NCBI RefSeq assembly: GCF_000376845.1
Contig: NZ_AQXY01000029.1
Location: 1-64,000, forward strand
DNA from: Thioalkalivibrio sp. ALE14
Lineage (GTDB): Bacteria; Pseudomonadota; Gammaproteobacteria; Ectothiorhodospirales; Ectothiorhodospiraceae
DNA: 64,000 nucleotides
Direction of reading: 5' to 3'
Shown: piece by piece, positions 7,422 through 19,600 of the stretch
How the letters are laid out: the number at the start of each line of letters is the position of its first letter
How positions within the stretch are numbered: the first letter of the stretch is position 1
Notes under the pieces: model-generated
Database searches by the model: none
What the model was told of the DNA's origin: nothing
The model's input: the letters and a program-made list of their open reading frames with translations, nothing else
Program-made: the position numbers and the translations under genes

Positions 7422-7580
7422 TGCAGGAGCCGAGCCTCTCGGCGACGGGGGAGCCGGAAAGGTCCGATCGCCCAGAGGCTGGGCTCCTACATCGTACGGG
7501 GCCCCGGATCTGTAGGAGCCGAGCCCTCTCGGCGATGGGGCGTTGGTTAAACCGAATCGCCCAGAGGCTGGGCTCCTACA
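7422..7580. repeat. REP1 array: two inverted pairs
   Basis: Units at 7422-7491 and 7511-7580 with the usual GAGCCGAGCC head and GGCTCCTAC(A) tail. They lie 24 bp past the ugd stop codon and could act as a transcript-end hairpin for ugd. Confidence 0.88.
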
Positions 7581-7604
7581 GGGGGTAGAGCGGCGCTGGT
7601 TGGC

Positions 7605-8771
7605 TTAGTCGCTGTTGAAGAGGTCGCGGGTGTAGATCTTGTCGGTCTGGTCCCGGATGTCGTCGGTGATGCGGTTGGCGACGATGACGTCGCTGATGCG
7701 CTTGAACTCGTCGAGGTCGCGGATGACGCGGGAGCGGTAGAACTCGTCGGCGGGCAGCTCGGGTTCGTAGACGACGACCTCGATGCCCTTGGCCTTGATG
7801 CGCTTCATCACACCCTGGATGGCGGAGGCGCGGAAGTTGTCGGAGCCGCTCTTCATCACCAGCCGATAGATGCCCACCACCTGCGGATTGCGCCGAATGA
7901 CCGCGTCGGCCACGAAATCCTTGCGCGTACGGTTGGCGTCTACGATCGCGCCGATGATGTTGTTGGGGATCTCGTCGTAGTTCGCCAGGAGCTGCTTGGT
8001 GTCCTTCGGCAAGCAGTAGCCGCCGTAGCCGAAGGACGGGTTGTTGTAGTGGCTGCCGATGCGCGGGTCCAGGCACACGCCGTCGATAATCTGGCGGGTG
8101 TCGAGGCCGTGGATCTCGGCGTAGCTGTCCAGTTCGTTGAAGTAGGCCACGCGCATCGCCAGGTAGGTGTTGGCGAACAGCTTGATCGCCTCGGCCTCGG
8201 TGGAGTTGGTAAACAGGATCGGGGTGTCGTCATCCATCGCGCCCTCGGCCAGCAGGCCGGCGAAGGTCTCGGCCCGCTCGGACTGCTCGCCGACGATGAT
8301 CCGGGAGGGGTGCAGGTTGTCGTACAGCGCCCGGCCCTCGCGCAGGAACTCCGGCGAGAACAGGATGTTGTCGGTCTCCATCTGCGCCTTGATCTCGCGC
8401 GTGTACCCGACCGGCACGGTGGACTTGATGACCATCGTGGCGTGCGGGTTGATGGCCAGCACATCGCGGATGACCGACTCCACCGTGGAGGTGTTGAAGT
8501 AGTTGGTCTGCGGGTCGTAATCCGTGGGCGTGGCGATGATGATGAAGTCCGCCCCTTCGTACGCCTGCTGCTTGTTCAGCGTGGCCTGAAGGTTCAGCTC
8601 GCGGTTCTCGAGGAAGTCCTGGATCTCGGCGTCGATGATCGGGGAATGCCGGCGGTTGATCTGCTCGACCTTCTCCGGCACCACGTCCAGCGCGACCACC
8701 TCGTGGTGCTGCGCCAGCAGCACGGCGTTGGAGAGTCCGACATAGCCGGTTCCGGCGACTGCGATTTTCAT
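7605..8771 (-). CDS. ugd: UDP-glucose 6-dehydrogenase (nucleotide-sugar dehydrogenase)
   Basis: A 388-residue cytoplasmic enzyme that oxidises UDP-glucose to UDP-glucuronate with NAD, a precursor for acidic exopolysaccharide. It has the N-terminal NAD-binding motif GTGYVGL at residues 7-13, the conserved KSTVPVGYT stretch and the catalytic-cysteine region [11 protein letters not shown]. Its length is that of the shorter bacterial class. The start at 8771 has the purine run AGGAAGGAAAG just upstream; a longer frame to 8825 has no such site. It lies between the WbpM-like gene and wzz in one direction, fitting an exopolysaccharide locus, although REP units separate all three genes. Confidence 0.93.
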   Translation of the reverse strand: MKIAVAGTGYVGLSNAVLLAQHHEVVALDVVPEKVEQINRRHSPIIDAEIQDFLENRELNLQATLNKQQAYEGADFIIIATPTDYDPQTNYFNTSTVESVIRDVLAINPHATMVIKSTVPVGYTREIKAQMETDNILFSPEFLREGRALYDNLHPSRIIVGEQSERAETFAGLLAEGAMDDDTPILFTNSTEAEAIKLFANTYLAMRVAYFNELDSYAEIHGLDTRQIIDGVCLDPRIGSHYNNPSFGYGGYCLPKDTKQLLANYDEIPNNIIGAIVDANRTRKDFVADAVIRRNPQVVGIYRLVMKSGSDNFRASAIQGVMKRIKAKGIEVVVYEPELPADEFYRSRVIRDLDEFKRISDVIVANRITDDIRDQTDKIYTRDLFNSD

Positions 8772-8832
8772 CCGTTCTTTCCTTCCTGGTTCGATCTGTG
8801 TATCCATGTTCGTCGGCCGCGCCACGGATCCC

Positions 8833-8912
8833 CGTAGGAGCCTGCTTGCAGGCGAAGCCCCTGCCCACGCCGGACTTTGGCGGGGGCTTCGCCTGCAAGC
8901 AGGCTCCTACGG
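8833..8912. repeat. REP2 inverted pair
   Basis: CGTAGGAGCCTGCTTGCAGG begins the head hairpin (GCCTGC/GCAGGC). About 40 bp later the inverted copy ends AGGCTCCTACG. It lies between ugd and the WbpM-like gene. Same family as the repeats around RAYT2. Confidence 0.9.
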
Positions 8913-9012
8913 GGGCATGCCCTTCCTGCCCGGCGCGCTTACGCAGCGCCCGAGGATACTGGGGCTCCGTGAACAATGATGCGATCGGAGGCACGAAAGG
9001 CTAACGCCACCC

Positions 9013-10923
9013 TTACCCCGCGAACCGTTCTTGCGGGGGGTGATCCGCAGGAGCGTATTCGTGCACGACCGCGCGGATGGTCCGACAGGCGCTTTCGGTG
9101 TCCATGTCACGTTCGGCGCGCTCTAGCTGTTTCAGGGCGGCGTGGAGGTCCTGCGGCGACACGCAGTCCTCACGCGCGCGCATGATGCGCTCATGGGGCG
9201 TGGGCTCGACGTTGTCGCCGATCAACAGTTCCTCGTAGAGCTTCTCGCCCGGGCGCAGACCGGTGAACACGATCTCCACGCCATCCTCGGGGGCGCCGTC
9301 TTCCTTCACCTGTCGCCCGTGCAGGCGGATCATGCGCCGCGCCAGGTCGATAATCTTCACAGGCTCGCCCATATCCAGGACGTAGACCTCGCCGCCCTCG
9401 GCCATGGCGCCGGCCTGGATCACCAGTTCGGCGGCCTCGGGGATGGACATGAAGTAGCGCGTAATCTCCGGGTGGGTCACCGTGACCGGACCGCCATCGC
9501 GGATTTGCTGGTGGAACAGCGGCACCACGGAGCCGGAGGATCCGAGCACGTTGCCGAAACGCACCATGCTGAAGATCGTGCCGCGCTGCTGGCGGGCACG
9601 GTCCTGCAGGACCATCTCGGCCAGGCGCTTGGTGGCGCCCATCACGTTGGTGGGGCGCACGGCCTTGTCGGTGGAGATCAGGATGAAGCGATCCACGCCC
9701 GCCTTGAGCGCCGCTTCCGCCAGTACGGCCGTGCCGAAGACGTTGTTGCGCACGCCCTCGATCAGGTTCGCCTCGACAATCGGCACGTGCTTGTAGGCGG
9801 CCGCGTGATAAAGCGTCTGCACGCCATGTTCCGCCAGCACGGAGGCCACCCGCCGCGCATTGGCCACGGAACCCAGGACGGCGTGGATCGCCGGGTACTG
9901 CTCCAGCTGTGCCGCAAGCTCCTGCATCTCGCGCTCGATGCTGTAGAGCGCGAACTCGTTGCGCTCGAACAGGATCAGCGCGGCCGGCTCGAGGCGGATA
10001 ATGCGCCGACAAAGCTCCGAACCGATAGAGCCGCCCGCCCCCGTCACCATCACCACCCGGCCGCGCACGCTGCGGGTGAGCAGCTCCGGGTCCGGCGGAA
10101 CCGGATCCCGGCCCAGCAGATCGGCGATGTCGACGTCCTCCAGCTGTTCAAGGCTTGCGTGTCCGGAGACCACTGCCTCCATCGACGGCACGGTCTGCAC
10201 GTACACCGGAAGCGGTTCCAGTTGCTCGAGGATGCGGCGGCGCTCCTGGCGCGTCGCGGACGGGATGGCCAGCAGCACCCGACCGACCCGGAAGCGATTG
10301 ACCAGACGCGCGAGTTGGGCCGGCTTGTGAACCGGAATCCCGTCGATCGAGCTGCCTTGCAGGCTGCGGTCCTCGTCCACGAACGCGACCACACGGAAGC
10401 GGCCTCCGGCCTTGAGCCCGGACAGCAACTGCACACCGGCCTCGCCGGCCCCGAACACGACAACCGGTTCGGCGCCGGCGGACGCCTCGATGATGGAGCG
10501 ATACCAGGTGCGCACAAGGAACCGGCTGCCGCCAACATAGATAAAGGCCACGATCGCGAAGTTGACCGGTACCGAGCGCGGGAAGCCTTCCACCTGCCCC
10601 AGGGTTGCCGCAGCCCACAGCACCAGCGCCAGGATCACCACACCGGAGCCCACGGCCCAGATGGTGCGCGAGCCCATGAAGCGCACCACCGCCCGGTACA
10701 GACCCAGCTTCACGAACAGCGGGATGCCCACCAGCACCACCAGCGGGAACAGCCACCAGGTCTCCAGCATGATCGGCGGGAACGGCTCCGCCAGGCGGAT
10801 CGCGAAACCGGACCACAGCGCCAGCGGCAGCATGACCACATCCGCCAGCACCATCAGCCAGCGCTTCTTCGAGCGCGGCAGCGCCAACAACCTGTCCATG
10901 CCCTGTCTCAGCATGATCTGCAA
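9013..10923 (-). CDS. WbpM/CapD/FlaA1-like nucleotide-sugar epimerase-dehydratase, membrane-anchored
   Basis: A 636-residue protein. Residues about 20-140 contain four hydrophobic membrane segments. A CoA-binding/Rossmann-like domain follows (FGAGEAGVQL near 180), then a short-chain dehydrogenase/reductase domain from about 290 with GAGGSIGSELC and the catalytic-region ISTDKAVRPTNVMGATK. Proteins of this plan are UDP-GlcNAc C4/C6 dehydratases feeding O-antigen, capsule or glycan synthesis. In-frame starts at 10923, 10914 and 10899 are all possible; the longest is given and no ribosome site is decisive. It leads a minus-strand run with ugd and wzz. Glycosyltransferases are absent nearby. Confidence 0.9.
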   Translation of the reverse strand: MQIMLRQGMDRLLALPRSKKRWLMVLADVVMLPLALWSGFAIRLAEPFPPIMLETWWLFPLVVLVGIPLFVKLGLYRAVVRFMGSRTIWAVGSGVVILALVLWAAATLGQVEGFPRSVPVNFAIVAFIYVGGSRFLVRTWYRSIIEASAGAEPVVVFGAGEAGVQLLSGLKAGGRFRVVAFVDEDRSLQGSSIDGIPVHKPAQLARLVNRFRVGRVLLAIPSATRQERRRILEQLEPLPVYVQTVPSMEAVVSGHASLEQLEDVDIADLLGRDPVPPDPELLTRSVRGRVVMVTGAGGSIGSELCRRIIRLEPAALILFERNEFALYSIEREMQELAAQLEQYPAIHAVLGSVANARRVASVLAEHGVQTLYHAAAYKHVPIVEANLIEGVRNNVFGTAVLAEAALKAGVDRFILISTDKAVRPTNVMGATKRLAEMVLQDRARQQRGTIFSMVRFGNVLGSSGSVVPLFHQQIRDGGPVTVTHPEITRYFMSIPEAAELVIQAGAMAEGGEVYVLDMGEPVKIIDLARRMIRLHGRQVKEDGAPEDGVEIVFTGLRPGEKLYEELLIGDNVEPTPHERIMRAREDCVSPQDLHAALKQLERAERDMDTESACRTIRAVVHEYAPADHPPQERFAG

Positions 10924-11112
10924 TACCGTTTCGGCATGTCCGGCCCGACTTCCGCGTTTACGAAAACCACCCTGATTACACTACAGCAAGCGCGAATACC
11001 GGGTGTTCGCCGCTCTCCCTCGCGGCGCTGCGCAGCATAAGCAACCCCTGATGAAAATTCACCCGTTCGCCGGCCGCCGAGCGATGGCCCTGGGCATTGC
11101 GATCTTCCAGCG

Positions 11113-11150
11113 CGGGCAGGGGCATTCGCCTGCGAGCAAGCTCCCACCGG
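11113..11150. repeat. REP2 half unit
   Basis: GGGCAGGGGCATTCGCCTGC followed by GAGCAAGCTCCCACCGGG is the tail half of a REP2 pair with slightly damaged termini. It lies 4 bp past the hepT stop codon. Confidence 0.7.
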
Positions 11151-11154
11151 GCAC

Positions 11155-11565
11155 CTACAGCCGTTGTTCGGCCCACTGGGCGAATTGAGCATACACCTCG
11201 ATGGCAGGCGCGACGGCGCCTATGACCCGCTCCAGGTCGATGGTGTCGTAGAGGTGCGTAAGGACGTTGCGCATGGCGCAGGCATCCATCAATCGCTCCG
11301 CCAATGCCTCGTCGAGATCGAGCCGATCGCGGAGGGCTTCAAAGACATCGCGGTAGGTCGCGGCGAGCCGATAGCCATCGCTGCGCAACAGCTGCAGACC
11401 AATGTCCGCTGACGATTCACAGAGGAGTTGCAGCAGACGCTCGATGGCGTAATGCTCCCGCCGCTGTTGGCGCGGCTCCATTGCCGCGTAGAGTTCCAGG
11501 TCCGAGAGGAACTGGCGCAGCATCGACAGCTTGCGCTGCATCACCTCGGGCGTTTCAGGCGGCAT
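11155..11565 (-). CDS. hepT: HepT-like (DUF86) toxin of a MNT/HEPN pair
   Basis: A 136-residue, all-helical HEPN protein. The RX4HXY nuclease motif is present as R99-NVLT-H104-L-Y106. HepT cuts RNA; in the Shewanella system the tyrosine of this motif is AMPylated by MntA to silence it. The start at 11565 overlaps the end of mntA by 11 bp. The order antitoxin then toxin and the coupled translation match known mntA-hepT operons. Confidence 0.88.
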   Translation of the reverse strand: MPPETPEVMQRKLSMLRQFLSDLELYAAMEPRQQRREHYAIERLLQLLCESSADIGLQLLRSDGYRLAATYRDVFEALRDRLDLDEALAERLMDACAMRNVLTHLYDTIDLERVIGAVAPAIEVYAQFAQWAEQRL

Positions 11566-11941
11566 CCGGGCCCTCCGTCCGGTGGCGCTGAAACAGGACG
11601 GAATCCGCGTGCAGGAAGAACGCGCGGTCCTGCTCCGCATGAAAGCGGCCTGCCTCTGCCTCGAACAGGCACTGGCCATCGCGGAAGATCTCGAACCGCG
11701 TGGTCGGCGAGGTACGATCCGTGAGCAGAAGAAGGTCCACGGGTGCTGGATCGAACACGTCCTCCAGCTCTCGTTGCCAGCGCCCCTGCGTCATCAGGTC
11801 CGGCGTCGACCGTGGGTCCACGGCCAGATCGACATCCCTTCCATGCCCTTCCCGAACGGTAGAGCCGAACAGGATAACCAGGCGCCATTCGTAGCGTTCG
11901 GCGAGCTCGATGATGCGGCTGATCTGTTCCGGCTGAAGCAT
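11555..11941 (-). CDS. mntA: MntA-like nucleotidyltransferase antitoxin
   Basis: A 128-residue minimal nucleotidyltransferase. The active-site G26-S27 is followed eight residues later by D36-V-D38, slightly closer than the usual GSX10DXD. The characterised relative transfers AMP groups to HepT. The ATG at 11941 was chosen because the family starts shortly before the ISRIIELAERYEWRLVILFG helix-strand; the ribosome site is weak. It is the first gene of the mntA-hepT operon and has REP2 units upstream. Confidence 0.86.
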   Translation of the reverse strand: MLQPEQISRIIELAERYEWRLVILFGSTVREGHGRDVDLAVDPRSTPDLMTQGRWQRELEDVFDPAPVDLLLLTDRTSPTTRFEIFRDGQCLFEAEAGRFHAEQDRAFFLHADSVLFQRHRTEGPDAA

Positions 11942-12019
11942 TCCAATCACGACCCGTGTTTGTCCGCTTGGCCAGAGTAGCAAACCCGGCCACCCGGAAC
12001 CCCAACCCACAAGCACCCC

Positions 12020-12155
12020 CGTAGGAGCCGCCTTGGCGGCGAAGCCATCGCCAGAGCCGGACCCGGGCAGGGGCATTCGCCTGCGAGCAGGCTCCTACGG
12101 GGGTAATGGGCCTGGTTTGACCGTAGGAGCCGCCTTGGCGGCGAAGCCCCTGCCA
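12020..12155. repeat. REP2 array: one mixed pair and one half, downstream of RAYT2
   Basis: 12020-12101 is a pair whose head has the GCCGCC/GGCGGC stem and whose tail has the GCCTGC/GCAGGC stem. 12122-12155 is a head half of the GCCGCC type. The block ends 17 bp from the RAYT2 stop. Confidence 0.9.
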
Positions 12156-12171
12156 CAGCTGGAGCACGCTC

Positions 12172-12627
12172 TCATTCCAGCCAGATGGCGTCCCAGTGTG
12201 AATAATCACCCAAGTTGCAAACGAGGCCCGCCCTTAGCGGGTTTGCAACCACATAGCGGGCGACCGTCTGGAGGTCTTCTTCTCGGCGTAAGGCGCGGTC
12301 GTGGTAGCCCTTCTGCCAGATGTGGCGTCGCGCACCCTCGAGGCGGCCAATGCGGCGGGTGGTGTTTGCCTTGACCTTTTGTACCGCCACCGGGAGTTCG
12401 CCGTGGTTCAGTTGCAACAGCCAGTGCAGGTGGTCCGGCATAACCACGAAACATAACGTCGTGACGGCATCTTCAACCTCTCGCAACGACTGCACACAGC
12501 AACGGGCCCGCGCAAAATCTGCGAACCATTGCCGCCGGCCCGCACAGACCGTTGTGACGAGGTAGATGCGCCCCGGCTCGCTGAACCGGCCGCTTCGCAG
12601 GCGATGCCCTTGTGCCTTCCGTGGCAT
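12172..12627 (-). CDS. REP-associated tyrosine transposase, RAYT2 (Y1/HUH family)
   Basis: A 151-residue Y1-family transposase with the HUH motif H66-L-H68 in MPDHLHW and the probable catalytic tyrosine Y125 in RYVVANPLRAGLV. It shares the family blocks with RAYT1 (GRxxEPGRIYLVTT, WQKGYHDRALRREEDL, DYSHWDAIWL) but differs widely between them. The start at 12627 follows AAGGGGG on the minus strand; an in-frame extension to 12669 is less likely. It is flanked by REP2, not REP1, on both sides (12020-12155 and 12693-12941), so it is the probable driver of that family. Confidence 0.92.
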   Translation of the reverse strand: MPRKAQGHRLRSGRFSEPGRIYLVTTVCAGRRQWFADFARARCCVQSLREVEDAVTTLCFVVMPDHLHWLLQLNHGELPVAVQKVKANTTRRIGRLEGARRHIWQKGYHDRALRREEDLQTVARYVVANPLRAGLVCNLGDYSHWDAIWLE

Positions 12628-12692
12628 GGGGCCCCCTTCTGTATTCCGTTTCGTGTTCGAGAATATCAAACGCTGGTGGCAAGGCTGAGGCT

Positions 12693-12941
12693 GGCAGGAG
12701 CTTCGCCGCCAAGGCGGCTCCTACAGGGGCAGCCCCGTGCGCGACCACCACCCCGTAGGAGCCTGCTCGCAGGCGAACGCCCTTGCACGGGGCCGGCTCT
12801 GGCAGGGGCTTCGCCGCCGAGGCGGCTCCTACAGCGGCAGCCGCTGTGCGCGAACACCCCCGGTAGGAGCCTGCTTGCAGGCGAACGCCCCTGCCCGGGG
12901 CCGGCTCTGGCGGGGGCTTCGCCGCCGAGGCGGCTCCTACA
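12693..12941. repeat. REP2 array upstream of RAYT2 and at the ligA 3' end
   Basis: A half at 12693-12725 and two full pairs at 12753-12832 and 12861-12941. In both full pairs the head carries the GCCTGC stem and the tail the GCCGCC stem. The array ends 10 bp after the ligA stop codon and may serve as its transcript end. Confidence 0.9.
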
Positions 12942-12950
12942 GCGGCCTTG

Positions 12951-16264
<3,314 letters not shown>

Positions 16265-16365
16265 GCGGTACCTCGTTTAATTGCGGTTTTGTGCCGTGGT
16301 TTTGCCGGGCGCCGGGGTTCCGATGGAACCCGTTGTGCCATCCCCTGGAGATTGCCGCGGCCCCC

Positions 16366-16664
16366 AGGGAAACGCTGATTAATGTACACGCTCGCGCTCG
16401 AGTCGCTTTTGCGTGCGAACAAGGCGCGGTGACCGCCGTGCAGTCATTCTGCACAAGGGAACCGCAACGCCGTGCGCGCGCAAAAGAGGCCGAGCCCCTT
16501 CTTTCATTAAATTGTGGGGTTGGTGCCCCAGGTTCCCCGATCCTGCGTTGCAGCCCGACTCAGTCAAAAACGGGCCGGTAGAACCGCTACCGGCTGCGCA
16601 CCGCGCCTCGTCTCGGAAAACCTGGGGTACCAACGCGAGTGTGTACATTAATCAGTGTTTCCCT
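16366..16664. repeat. M-element copy 2
   Basis: A 299 bp element that begins AGGGAAACGCTGATTAATG and ends with the inverse, CATTAATCAGTGTTTCCCT. Inside are the GTGCAGTCATTCTGCAC hairpin and an internal inverted repeat in which TTGGTGCCCCAGGTT pairs with AACCTGGGGTACCAA. It sits between smc and zipA and could separate their transcription. No coding content. Confidence 0.85.
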
Positions 16665-16692
16665 AGGGCCTCGCAATGACGGGGCGGTTCGC

Positions 16693-19600
16693 TCAGGCCT
16701 CCGCCAGCTCCACGGCCTCGTCGATATCCACGCTCACCAGGCGCGAGACCCCTGGTTCGTGCATGGTAACGCCAATGAGCTGCTCGGCCATGGCCATGGT
16801 CGCCTTGTTGTGCGTGATGAAGATGAACTGGATCTGCTCCGACATCTCGCGCAGCAGGTCGCAGAAGCGACCCACATTGGCTTCGTCCAGCGGCGCGTCC
16901 ACCTCGTCCAGCATGCAGAACGGCGCCGGGTTCAGCTCGAAGATCGCGAACACCAGTGCCGAGGCCGTGAGCGCCTTCTCGCCCCCGGACATCAGGTGGA
17001 TGGTCGAGAGACGCTTGCCGGGCGGGCGCGCCATGATGGTGACACCGGTATCCAGCAGGTCGTCGCCGGTCATCTCCAGGCGCGCCTCGCCACCGCCAAA
17101 CAGGCGCTGGAACTTGTGGCCCAGCCCGGCGTTGACCTGATCGAAGGTCTGCTTGAACAGCGCCCGGGTCTCGCGGTCGATGCGGTGCATCGCCGCCTCC
17201 AGGGTCTCCAGCGCCTCGACCAGGTCGGCGTGCTGTTCCTCCAGATAGCGCGAACGCTCCTCCAGACTACGCGCCTCGTCGATCGCCGCCAGGTTGATCG
17301 GCCCCAGCTTCTCGATCTTGCGATCCAGTTCACCGATCGCCTGTTCCCAGGCCGGGCCGGTGGCATCCTCCGGTAGCTCGGGTGCCAGTGCCTCGGCCGC
17401 GAAGCCGGATTCCTGGAACTGGGTCTTCAGCTGTTCGATCTGTACCGAGCGCTCGCGCAGGTCCAGGCGCAGTTCCTCACAAGTGGAGCGCTGCGCCTCC
17501 ACGCGGTTGCCGAGCTCGGTGCTGGTACCGGCCAGCTCGCGCAGCCGCGCATCGCAGGCCTCCAGGTCGGCGCGTGCCTGGGTTAATCGTGCCTCGGCCT
17601 TCTGGCGCTGCTCCGCCGCGCTCTGCAAGTCCGCCCGCCACTGCTCCAGCGGGCCCTGGCGTTCGCCCAGCCCCTGTGCCAGGCGTTCGCGGCGCTGGGC
17701 ATCCTCTTCGCGCTGGCGTTCGAGGCGTCCCCGCTCGTTCTGTTCGCGCTCCAGGCGGTGGCGCGCCTCCTGCTCGGCCATGCGCGCCTGGTTCGCTGCG
17801 TCGCGCGCCGCGCGCACCGCGTCGCGAGCCTCGGATTGCGCACTGCGGGCAGCCTCGACCCGGGCTTCCAGGGCAGCGCGGTCGGCCTCCAGGGTCTCGA
17901 TGCGCGCCAGCGCCTCGTTACGCTCGGCCTCGGCCGTGGCGAACTGTTCGCGGGCCCGCGCGGCCTCCTCGTCGAGCTCGCCGGCCTCGCGGTCGATGCG
18001 TTCCTGCTGCTGTTCCAGCTGCCGCGCCTGGTCGCGCAGACGCTGCACGCGGCGCTCGCGGTCGTCGATCTGTGCCTGCTGCTCGCGGATCTGCCCGTCC
18101 AGCGCCTCTCGGTGCGCACGGGTAGCCGCGATGGTCTCGTTGCGCTCTTCCAGCGCGGCCTGCAGGCGGTTTACCTGCGTGGCCAGTTCCTCCTCGTGTT
18201 CCTGCAGCTCGCGCGCCAGGCGCACCCGGGCCACCGCGCCACTGGCCCCTCCCTCCAGGGTGCGATGGGCGACCCAGCCCGGCCCCAGCCAGGTGCCGTC
18301 GGGCGTGATCACGCTCTCGCCGGGGCCGAGCATGGCCACCTGTGCCCGCGCGGCATCAAGGTCCTCCGCGCAGTGCACCGCCGCCAGCCAGGCTGTGACC
18401 ACCGGCGATCCCTGGACACGGGCGGCCAGGCGGCCGGCCGGGGCCTGCGGCGCCTGCGGCACGTCCGTGCCGACCAGACGCAGCATCGCGTCGGGCAGGT
18501 CCGGCGGCGCCTCCGGCCGCTCCGTAACGGCGGCCTCCAGCCAGGCGCCCAGCACCATCTCCACCGCGGTATCCCAGCCCTCGGCGACCTCCAGCTGCTG
18601 CACCAGCGGGCGCGACAGGTCCAGCCCGTGTTCGCGCGCCCAGGCGTCGCGCCGGGCGCGGGTCTCCTGCGGGTCGTCCTCGCCGGCGAAGTGTTCGAGA
18701 CCCGCCAGGCGCCCGGCCACCTCGCGCGCCTCGCGTTCGGTGGCGTGCAGGGTGTCCTGCTCCTCGCGCTGGGCCTGCTCCAGTTCAGCCAGCGCGCCTT
18801 GCTGCTGGTCGCGTTCGACTTGCAGGGCCTGCAGCCGCTCGCGCAGGCCGGTCAGTTCGGAATCCAGGCGATCCGCCTCGGTGCCCGGGTGGGTCTGGGG
18901 CAGGGCCGCGCGCTCGGCCTCAAGGCGTTCCTGGCGCTGGGCGACGCGCTTGAGCAGGTGCTCGGCGTTGTCCATGCGCGAGCGAGCCAGCTGGGCGTTC
19001 TGGCGGGGCTCGGCCAGCGAGCGCTCCCATTCGGTGAGCGCCTCGCGCGCGGTCTGGTACTCGGTCTCGGCGCCCTCGGCGGCGGCCTCCAGGCGTTCGC
19101 GCTCCGCCTCGGCGGTCGTGGCCGCCTCCTGGCGTTGCACGCTCTCCTGCTCGGCCTGTGCGATGCGGGTCTCGACCGCCTGATGCTCGCCGGCCGCGGC
19201 CTCAATGCGGCTGTCCAGCTGGCGCAGCTCGGCCTGTTCGCGCGCCAGTTCGTCCTCGGCGTGGCGGATGGACTGCTCCAGGCGCGAGACCTCGGCGGCG
19301 CGATCGTAGTAGGCGCTCTGCGCCTGGGTCGTAGCGGCCTCCAGCTCGACCCGCTCCTGGCGGGCCTGCTCGGTGCTGGTCTGCGCCTTTTGCGCCTCGG
19401 CCTGGGCGGCCGCCAGTTCGGTTTCGGCGTCGTTCAGGCGGGTGCGGCTGGCCTCCATCTCCCGTTCCTGGGCCTGCAGGCGCAGCAGGATCGCCTCGGC
19501 GCGCTTGCGCCGGCGCTCGGCGGCCAGGGCCTGGTAGCGCTCGGCAGTGGCGGCCTGACGGTTGAGGCGTTCGGCCTGCTTGGCCACCTCGTCGCGCACG

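Noticed and set aside
9142-11040. 632-codon plus-strand open frame opposite the WbpM-like gene
   Set aside because: A histidine- and arginine-rich shadow with no recognisable domain; the opposite frame is a clear enzyme.
16366-16664. M-element as a structured non-coding RNA gene
   Set aside because: One copy interrupts a gene, the copies lie in both orientations, and the ends are exact inverted repeats, which fits a mobile element better. No promoter was recognised.
16379-16679. Short open frames inside M-elements as small proteins
   Set aside because: Frames exist on both strands but are not conserved in length or phase among the five copies; they are by-products of palindromic GC-rich sequence.
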